DNA of 64,000 nucleotides, taken from Smallanthus sonchifolius (lineage: Eukaryota > Streptophyta > Magnoliopsida > Asterales > Asteraceae). The position numbers were made by a program, and so were the translations under genes. Under the pieces are notes generated by a model. That model was not told the DNA's origin and did no database searches. It saw only the letters and a list, made by a program, of their open reading frames with translations. The first letter of the stretch is position 1; each line of letters starts with the position of its first letter. The DNA is taken from assembly GCA_023525975.1 (NCBI GenBank), contig CM042022.1, forward strand, positions 64,500,001-64,564,000. Reading direction: 5' to 3'. Below, in pieces: positions 56,351 through 64,000 of the stretch.

Positions 56351-58360
56351 TGTAACATCCCAAAAATAGTAAATAAATAAATAAATAACGCGATCGAGAT
56401 TTAATCGTCAAAAATGAAAGGAAAATGGATAGGCTCGGGCTGGGTTCTAACGGGCCGAGGGAAACCCATCTATATAAGGGCCAAAAAAGCATCAACTCTC
56501 TCATTTGCAACATCTAGAGAGAGAAAGGTTAGCTCGGCCCTAGAGACAGAAAGTTGACGGATCGACCCGGAATTGAAGGAGCACGTCTCGTGAGCAAAAC
56601 CTCCGAATCAGAATCACAATCCAGGTAATGATTCGACCTTAAACTGAGTTTTTCTTCGTTTTGGGGTTTTTCGGGTTTTAGCTAAATAGGAGACGTTTTT
56701 ATGGATGAAACTTGAAAATAAGCTTAGAACTAGCATCTAGAATGAAAACCGCACATTTTGATCAAAGAAAGTTGTGAGATTAGCATGATCGAGTTAACAT
56801 GTAAGAATTTCGGACTTGATGGGGAAGCAGGTCTTGCGTACTTATCAAATACGCAAGAAGGATGTCCTGCGTACTTATCAAGTACGCATGAGGAAGGTCT
56901 TGCATACTTATCATATACACAAGAAGGATGTCATGCGTACTTATCAAGTACGCATGAGGAAGATCCTGCGTACTTATCAAGTACGTAGGAGGAAGATCTT
57001 GCGTGCTTATCAAGTACGCAAGAAGAATGTTCTACGCACTTGTCAAGTATGCATGAACCAGGCCCTACGCACTTGCTAAGTGCACAGGCATCAGGCTAGA
57101 TAGTGAAGTCAGTATAGTCACTTAATTCAGAATGATTTAACCGTTAGAATCGGGATTGGGTCTGATGTGTATTTAACTACCTAATTCAAATCGTACGTGA
57201 CATTGTTGGGCCTTTGTTTAGGGCAACCGAGACTAGCTTATCAGGTGAGTTCTATGTGCCCCCTTCTATGTTATGTGAAGATCATTTTAAATGTTTTGGG
57301 GCTGAAGTGTATACACTAAATGAATAAATGCTATGAATGCCAAAGTGATCATATGTGATATAAAAATATATATATATTTATATATATATGAAAATGAATT
57401 ATGAACAAAGAATGAAACGTATGTTTACAAAGACTGAATAAAAGAATGGCATAACGTAAATGAATGAAATCTTGCTTTATAATTATATATATTGCATGTT
57501 ATGAATGTATGTATACATTATGGACGGAAACGAAGCTAACAGCTACTACGATAGACGGATGACCACTTGACTATTATGAAGCCAGAAAAGAAAGTCTAGA
57601 AAGGTAGACTAAATAATGGCCACTACGGTGGAGTAAGTCCCTAAATCGATGCACGGTTGTATAATTAGTTCAAGTGGGAAACAGATGCCTTATGGCATAC
57701 GGGCGAATATGACAGACTACGACGGTAGGACGGTTAAGGCGGACGGCCGAAGGTTGGCCAGACGGTTTTAAGGTGGACGGTTTCTAGGACCGGACGAGTA
57801 AAAGGGCTACGATGGTAGCTTAAGGGCGTATGTCTTTGTGACATACGCAGTAAAAGACGGGTTGATCACCCTTATGTGTATGACCAATGAATGTTTAAGG
57901 AAAGTAAAGGTGAATGCATATCTATGTAATCACATAAGAATGACGAAAGAAAAGCAAAAGTTATGAATAAGTATTTATGTACTCGCACATGAATGACAAA
58001 TGAAGGTCAATGATATGTTAATGTGTATTTATATATATTTATATATTTATGCATACTTTTAAAGAAATAATGTTCATACCTAATCGCTTTAAACTAGAGC
58101 TCACCAGCATTAGCTGACTTTTAGTATACATTTCAGGTAAAGAAAGGAAGGGTCGTGCGAAGGCGTGATGGTTACCCGGCAAGCGACTAACATCCCACTT
58201 TTGATTGTTAATTAAAAATGTTGTGTTTTTAATTGTTAAGACTTCCGCTGTTATGTTATGTATTTGAATGATGTTTGTATTCGCTACTCTAGAATGTTTT
58301 AATTTAAGTTCCGTATTTATTTATGAGTAAATCCAACAAGTGAGGTAAAGGGGCCTTACA
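56351..58360 (+). repeat. E5 3' LTR, 2010 bp
   Basis: Same ends as the 5' LTR and followed by ACAGG. It carries the second hairpin-repeat array. Confidence 0.95.
56831..57091 (+). repeat. Eight 33-bp hairpin repeats in E5 3' LTR
   Basis: Copy of the 49891-50151 array with scattered transitions (for example TGCATACTTATCATATACACA). Confidence 0.92.
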
Positions 58361-58365
58361 ACAGG

Positions 58366-58841
58366 TATGGGTCTTCCCAAAAGTAATGTCTGACATCTGC
58401 AAGGAATTTCTTCTTTTGCTGATATGATCTTCCTTTCAAGATAACCCCACTCACGAGATAGTTTGCAAAGTCAGCGAACCAAGGGTGTTCGTCAACAACT
58501 GTATCTATACTCATCAGGAATTCATGTGGAAAGTTGTCATTGATATCCACCTTCATGTTTTTCGCTGAAGTTGGACATTCCATTCGTGAGATATGATCTG
58601 TTACAGCATTCTCTGCTCCCCTCTTTTTGCAGATTTTGATGTCGAATTCTTGCAACAAAAGTATCCATCGAATTAATCTGGGTTTGGCATCTTGTTTAGT
58701 TAACAAGTAACGAAGAGCTGAATGATCCGTGTAAACGGTGGTTTTGGAAAGAACGAGGTATGAACGAAACTTATCAAAAGCAAAAACTACTGCTAGGAGT
58801 TCTTTTTCGGTGGTGGTGTAGTTTTCTTGAGCATCATTCAA
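58366..58841 (-). pseudogene. pol: A1 RNase H, cut by E5
   Basis: NDAQENYTTTEKELLAVVFA, VYTDHSALRYLLTKQDAKPR and LLLQEFDIKICKKRGAEN: RNase H and connection in Athila order. It ends at EDPYL, where E5 inserted. Confidence 0.9.
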
Positions 58842-59899
58842 CGTTTTGCTTGCATAGTAGATTGGGTGGAAATGCTTTTCCTATCCCTGTCCTAAGACAG
58901 CTCCTACTGCAAAATCGCTCGTATCACACATCAATTCAAATTCTAAAGTCCAATCGGGGGCTGCCATGATGGGTTCATTGACAAGCTTTTCTTTAAGAAG
59001 TTCAAATGCTTTGTAGCACTCATCAGAAAATACTAAAACGGTGTCTTTTTCTAGAAGTTGAGTCATAGGACGAGCTATTTTTGAAAAGTCTTTGATGAAT
59101 CGTCGGTAGAAACCGGCGTGTCCTAGAAAACTCCTAATTGATTTTACGGAAGTTGGAGGTGGAAGTTTCGAGATAGTGTCTATTTTAGACCTATCAACCT
59201 CTAGTCCTGTTTGTGAAATTTTATGTCCTAGCACTATGCCCTCTGTCACCATGAAATGACATTTCTCTCAATTAAGAACAAGATTGGCATTCTCGCATCT
59301 AGCCAACATTTTCTCCCGATTACATAAACAGTGCTCAAAAGAGTTACCAAAGATTGAAAAATCATCCATGAATACTTCCATTGAGTCTTCGATCATATCA
59401 TGAAAGATTTCTACCATGCACCGTTGAAATGTTGCTGGTGCATTGCATAAACCAAAGGGCATGCGTCGATAAGCAAATGTTCCATAAGGACATGTGAAGG
59501 TTGTCTTTTCTTGATCCTCAGGTGCGATGGTGATTTGAAAGTATCCAAAGAAACCATCCAGGAAATAATTGTACATTCTTTCAGAAAGTCTCTCTAACAT
59601 TTGATCTATGAATGGAAGTGGGAAATGATCCTTCCTAGAGGAGTCGTTTAATTTTCGATAATCGATGCAAACCCTCCATCCGGTCACAGTACGAGTAGGA
59701 ATGAGCTCGTTTTTTTCTCATTTGCCATTACTGTCATTCCTCCTTTCTTTGGAACAACTTGTACCGGACTTACCCAAGGTGAGCCGGAAATGGGGTAAAT
59801 TAGTCCGGCATCTAGCAACTTTAGGACTTCTTTCTTCACAACTTCTTGCATGTTAGGATTTAACCCTATTTGGTGTTTAGACGACTGGTTTAAAATCAT
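58842..59899 (-). pseudogene. pol: A1 reverse transcriptase, with stops and frameshifts
   Basis: KKEVLKLLDAGLIYPISGSP, WRVCIDYRKLN, YRRMPFGLCNAPATFQRCM and catalytic FMDDFSIFG near 59365-59390 (the second position is Met, usual in Athila). Stops near 59268 and 58881 and shifts near 59690 and 59880 separate the pieces. Confidence 0.9.
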
Positions 59900-60950
59900 C
59901 CTCCATTAAAATTTTATGGGTACAAAAGGATGGGTTTATTCCTTTGATATCCATAATTTTCCATGCTATGGCTTTTTTGTGTGCCTTGAGGACTTTAAGC
60001 AGTTTGGCCTTCTTGTTACCTGTTAAACTAGATGAGATAATCACAGGAAGTTGAGATTTTTCTTCCAAGAAGGCGTACTCAAGATGTGATGGAAGTTCTT
60101 TTAGATCCAGAACAGGCGGTTCCTCGACGGAAGGTTTGGCCTTAGGTTCTGAGTCTCGGTCAATGACCTCACATGCTGGTGAAGGGCTAGAATTCTCTTG
60201 ACTTTCTATGTTCAGAACTTCTTCCTCCACACAACTGTTATCAAGAAAGGTTTCCTCAATCAACTGTGTGTTGCATGCTTCTTCTTCTCTACTTTCACGA
60301 AGATGACAACTGACTATGGAATCACAGACATCAATGAAATAGAGTGAGTCATCATGATGCTGAGGATGTTTCATGGATTGCCCAATATCAAAGGTGATTT
60401 CTTCATTGTTTACTCTCAAGGTGAGTTTTCCTGTGCACACGTCTATACGGGCCTTGGCTGTAGCCAAGAAAGGTCGTCCCAAGATGAGGGGAACGTTTTT
60501 GTCCTCATCCATGTCCAGGATTACAAAATTGACAGGAAAGACGAACTTGTCAATTTTAACTAACATGTTCTCTACTATGCCTCGAGGGTATTTTACTGAA
60601 CTATCAGCCAATTGAATGCTCATGCGGGTTGGTTTGGGGGTCCCCAACTTCAGTTTCTCGAAAACAACGTATGGCATGAGATTAATGCTTGCTCCTAGGT
60701 CAGCTAGGGCATTGCTGACAGAAAGATCTCCTATTAGACAAGGGTTGGTGAAACTCCCTGGGTCAGTCATTTTTGTGGGAAGCTTGTTTTGTAGAACAGC
60801 TGAGCATTCTTCGTTCAGTATTACATGTGACAGTTCTTTCAGTTTCCTCTTGTTTGTCAGAACTCCTTTGAGAAACTTTGCATAATTTGACATTTGAGCA
60901 AGAGCTTCAATAAAAAGAAGATTCACATGCAATTGCTTGAAAAGTCCCAA
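59877..60950 (-). CDS. pol: A1 protease region of Gag-Pol (open part)
   Basis: An open 357-codon stretch. A retropepsin-like domain has ALADLGASINLMPY near 60690 (D-L-G-A active site, as usual in Athila) and ILGRPFLATAKARIDV near 60460. An acidic linker follows, then KAHKKAIAWKIMDIKGI leading into RT. There is no start of its own; it is the middle of the polyprotein. Confidence 0.85.
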   Translation of the reverse strand: MGLFKQLHVNLLFIEALAQMSNYAKFLKGVLTNKRKLKELSHVILNEECSAVLQNKLPTKMTDPGSFTNPCLIGDLSVSNALADLGASINLMPYVVFEKLKLGTPKPTRMSIQLADSSVKYPRGIVENMLVKIDKFVFPVNFVILDMDEDKNVPLILGRPFLATAKARIDVCTGKLTLRVNNEEITFDIGQSMKHPQHHDDSLYFIDVCDSIVSCHLRESREEEACNTQLIEETFLDNSCVEEEVLNIESQENSSPSPACEVIDRDSEPKAKPSVEEPPVLDLKELPSHLEYAFLEEKSQLPVIISSSLTGNKKAKLLKVLKAHKKAIAWKIMDIKGINPSFCTHKILMEDDFKPVV

Positions 60951-61523
60951 AAAATTTCCATACTCTTTTTCCAGCTTCTCCTTTCTCAGGCGTCCTGGAT
61001 ATGGAAGCGGCGGGACATATGCTCGAACTGGCTCCTTGTTTCGTTTCTCAACAGCTGGAGTTGTAATCTCACGTATTCCGATTGGAGATTCTTTTTCTAC
61101 AACGTCCTGTTCTGGAACAGGAGTTGTTCATTCTTCAGTGGTCTTACAACTCCTAAGTGTGATAGCTTTCACATGCGCGTTAGGATTAGCCACGGTGTTG
61201 CTGGGAAGGCTCCCTTGCTGCCGTTCTGAGAGAAGTTGTGCCATTTGTCCTACTTGATTCTCAATGGTCTGCATTGATGCTTTTTGACTTCTCATTTCTA
61301 CTTCATGTTTTTGGAAACGCTCTTCGTTTCTCTGGTTCTACTGCTCAATCATTTTATTGGATGTTTGTGTACTAGCAAGGAGTTGATGTAACAAAATTTC
61401 AACACTAGGTTCTCCGGTTGGTTGATTATTGCCACTTGGGCCTTGGTATGGTCGTTTGGGTGGAAAAGGTGCATTTTGTTGCGGGAAGGCTGGTCTCCTA
61501 TTAAATCCTGGGGTTGTTGATTA
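60951..61523 (-). pseudogene. gag: A1 gag-protease linker, with stops
   Basis: Pro/Gln-rich text (FPPKRPYQGPSGNNQ), a coiled-coil part (SQKASMQTIENQVGQMAQLL) and PLPYPGRLRKEK, as in Athila Gag C-termini. Stops near 61340 and 61130. Confidence 0.7.
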
Positions 61524-62511
61524 TTACCCCTCTCTGAAGTTTAAGTTGTTTCTCCAGTTAGAATTATAACTGTTTCCATAAGAGTTGTTCTGCCCTCCTA
61601 CATAGTCGACTTCTTCCATTATCATTGCTTGTTGACATTCACCGGTTTTTGTGCTGTTTTCCGCATGTGTCACAACGAAGCTGTGCTTTCTTAAGTTCAG
61701 TTTGCATTTTTTCAAACCTTTTGGTAAGTGCTTCTAATTGTGCTGCAACCAAAGTGTCAGAGTCAACGTGGTGTATGCTTTTTTGGGTAGGTTTGGCTCT
61801 CAGAGGATTGTAAGAAAAGCTTTTAGTGGCGGCTTTTTCCAATGCTTGGAGTGCCTCGGTTGGGGTTACTCCTCCGAAATCTCCTGCGGCACACTTGTTA
61901 ATGGCTTGTTTGTGTGCTCCCGAAATAGCATCGTAGAACGTCTGACATTGCAGCCATAGATCTAGCCCGTGATATAGGCATCTTCTTAAAAGACTTTTGT
62001 ATCTTTCCCAAGCTGCGTGCAATGATTCATTATCATCTTGACGAAAACTAATGATACTTGATCTTAACTTGTCAGTTTTATCGGGTGGAAAGTATTTTAA
62101 TAAAAATTGCTCAGCCATTTCAGCCCATGTTGTGTTGGTGCCAGGTGGCAGTGCATCTAACCATTCCATGGCGTGGCCACGGAGCGAAAATGGAAAGAGC
62201 CTAAGTCTAACAGCATCGTCAGAACAGTTATGGATTTTGAAAGTCACAAAGATTCGTAAGAATCGAGCGATATGAGCGTTAGGATCCTCGTCTGGTAGAC
62301 CGTTAAACTGAGCAGAGGTTTCTACAAGGTGAATGATGCTTGATTTTATTTCGAAATTGTTTGCTGCAATTGTTGGTTGAGCGACAGTAGACTCGTAACC
62401 ATCAAGGGATGGTTTGGCATAGTACGTCATGTTCCTTTCTTCTGCATCCGTCATGTTTTCCTCTGGTTGTGTATCCTCCACTGCTTCTCCTGCTTTAAAA
62501 TTGGTTTTCAC
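61524..62511 (-). pseudogene. gag: A1 Gag, N-terminus replaced, frameshifted at the end
   Basis: Open from 62511 to 61639. The Gag domain reads SAQFNGLPDEDPNAHIARFL, AMEWLDALPPGTNTTWAEM and FRQDDNESLHAAWERYKSLL, and a Cys-Cys pair is in LRCDTCGKQH. Near 61640 it shifts to the frame covering 61524-61715 (YVGGQNNSYGNSYNSNW). The first residues (MKTNFKAG) come from LTR-like DNA, so the true start is lost. Confidence 0.85.
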
Positions 62512-62539
62512 CTAAAAACTTGGTTTTCACCCAAAAACT
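62496..62539 (-). other. A1 junction where leader and primer site should be
   Basis: Two copies of TTGGTTTTCACC-AAAAACTT, resembling 30777-30800 inside the LTR, directly join the LTR to gag. No tRNA primer site is visible. Confidence 0.65.
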
Positions 62540-64000
62540 TGATGTGCGTGAAGTATATATATTTTTAATAAACATTTTTCACACAAATGCCAGTTTTAAA
62601 ATTGGTTTTCACCTAAACTAAACCACACACACGAAGGCAAGTGTAACTGTTGGGCGGCAATATAGTATTGATAAGAACCGGATGTCAATCCATGGACACA
62701 GTTTAACGTTTGGATCCGAGCTTTTAACTTGTTTGATTGAAAAGGGAAAATATTTGTTGTTCCAATTTCCTTTTAGTAAATTCTTTTCTGAAATGACAGT
62801 AGTTAATTTTTGCTAAGACTTAATTGAGTAAAAGTGACTAATGTTTTTGCGAGACAATCATCTTAGTTTAGAATCTACTTATTTAGTTATGTCGAAACAA
62901 ATTATATGGCCAAAGTTTGTAATTATGTTAATGTTCTTTGAAGTAATTGAATTAGAATCCTGTCAAGGTTTTTAATCCCATCATCATTAAGAAAGACATC
63001 TATGAGTAAATTACATGTTGCCCACTCAAGATTAGTTTAATTAGATAAAATGGTGTAATTTCTTAACTTATAAAATTCTAGGACAAAGTCATATAAATTT
63101 TAAGCTTGAGTCATCAATACTTCAATTAACATAACTATTGTTCAAGAAGAATCATAACATTTCTCTTAGTTTTTCCAAACGCGATCAACGGGTTTGCATG
63201 TCTCAATATGTATTTCACAATAAAGGTTTCAAAGATTCATTCCTAATTCTTAGCTATATAACATTATACCAAAAGATAGTAAAGTTATAAATAAACGGTA
63301 GTCTTATAGGTTTTCCAACACAATATAATTTCTCATTTACAAACCTTTAATTGATTCATAAACATTTAGACATGCAACTCCATCAAGAAATTAACGTAAG
63401 ATTATCATTACATTAACATAATATTTTAGCCATAGTCATAAGTTCAACACAATTAATTAAGCTTCATCAAACTAAGATTATTGAAAAGATGTTTAGCTCA
63501 TAGTGAGCTTGTAAACAACAATAACACAATTGGAATACATGCAATTCATAATAGGATCAAAGTTTCCAAGTGGAGTGATGTAGTGATCTTCTAAGTGGAA
63601 TTTGATGATAGAATGGACCTTCTCAAGCCTCCAAATGGTCTTCCAAGTCTGGTCACTGAGTGTTTAAGTGAGTGGAATTTTCTCTAAGAGTTCTCCTTTT
63701 CAAATGAGCCCAAGAGCTCAATTTATAGTGTCTGAGCAATGAGGCATGGCCCGTGCATGGTGAGGCACGACCCCGTGCTGGGACCATAGTGTAACCGTTT
63801 TGTTTTCTGTCGCGAACGTACTGAACATGTACTGAGCACGGGGGCATGCTTGGTGGGGCACGGCCCCGTGTTACACCTGGTTGGGGGACAAAGGTACACT
63901 GGTACAATTCTAAGTTGACCACGGGGGTGTGCTTGATGGGGCACGGCCCATGCTTAGCTAGGAGACTTCTATTTTCTTCTACAAAGTGGAGCACGGGGGT
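62540..64000 (-). repeat. A1 5' LTR, cut by window end
   Basis: Starts TGATGTGCGTG and follows the 3' LTR with scattered differences. The palindrome cluster begins about 63740. Confidence 0.9.

Larger units (their letters stand above)
49407..58360 (+). mobile_element. E5: complete gypsy chromovirus inserted in A1 pol, plus strand
   Basis: An 8954-bp element with two LTRs, primer site, gag-pol, purine tract and perfect target duplication ACAGG (49402-49406, 58361-58365). Only element on the plus strand. At least a dozen stops in gag-pol. Confidence 0.96.
30729..64000 (-). mobile_element. A1: Athila-type gypsy retrotransposon carrying two nested elements
   Basis: Minus strand: 5' LTR from 62540 rightwards (cut by the window), gag, pol, small ORF, ATHILA-type ORF, purine tract, 3' LTR 30729-32388. 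E2 (33190-44510) lies in the 3' interior and E5 (49407-58360) in pol. Removing both and one copy of each target duplication leaves about 13 kb inside the window, the normal Athila size. RT has the Athila string FMDDFSIFG, the protease DLGASINLMP, and the ORF after pol resembles the ATHILA ORF-1 family. All genes carry frameshifts or stops. Confidence 0.9.

Noticed and set aside
59365..59390. RT active site FMDDF as a lost catalytic motif
   Set aside because: Met at this position is normal for Athila elements; both aspartates are present.

Overview
This window is intergenic plant DNA (eudicot; Asteraceae is my guess from the mix of long chromovirus LTRs, and it is not proven). No complete host gene, rRNA, functional tRNA or CRISPR array is visible. 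Nearly everything is nested LTR retrotransposons, plus one Helitron that carries pieces of host genes. Labels used below: E1, E2, E3, E4, E5 and SL are Ty3/gypsy chromovirus (Tekay/Del-like) elements or pieces; C1 is a Ty1/copia element; A1 is an Athila-type gypsy element; H1 is the Helitron.

Layout. 1-8108: E1, minus strand, with its 3' LTR cut by the window edge, gag-pol at 352-4914, and the 5' LTR at 5621-8108. 8109-9617: decayed sequence, probably E3 interior. 9623-12540: solo LTR SL with target duplication GATAA on both sides. 12546-14506: rest of the E3 interior, with a 200-residue ORF before a canonical initiator-Met primer site; short E3 LTR at 14507-15378. 15379-26324: copia element C1, minus strand, with gag split by E4 (17643-24822). 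E4 is a non-coding gypsy derivative whose 3' LTR lost its outer half. 26325-27912: unassigned DNA with a long foldback and TA microsatellites. 27913-30728: the 3' part of H1 (ends in CTAG behind an 8-bp hairpin), carrying exon pieces of a UBP14-like ubiquitin protease, a D-type cyclin and a tomosyn/Lgl-like WD40 protein.

30729 to the window end: A1, minus strand, about 13 kb of Athila stretched to more than 33 kb by two insertions, each with a perfect 5-bp target duplication: E2 (33190-44510, TTTAA) and E5 (49407-58360, plus strand, ACAGG). A1 itself sits inside an exon of the captured WD40 gene, so the other half of H1 should lie beyond 64000.

The genes are retroelement Gag, protease, reverse transcriptase, RNase H and integrase, nearly all broken by C-to-T/G-to-A stop codons. 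More unusual points are: extra ORFs between primer site and gag in E2, E3 and E4; a canonical-looking 98-nt intron in E2 gag; family-specific arrays of short palindromes in LTRs or untranslated regions; tRNA-like modules in LTRs; and the three-gene capture in H1. All comparisons were made by eye, so identities and ages are not quantified.
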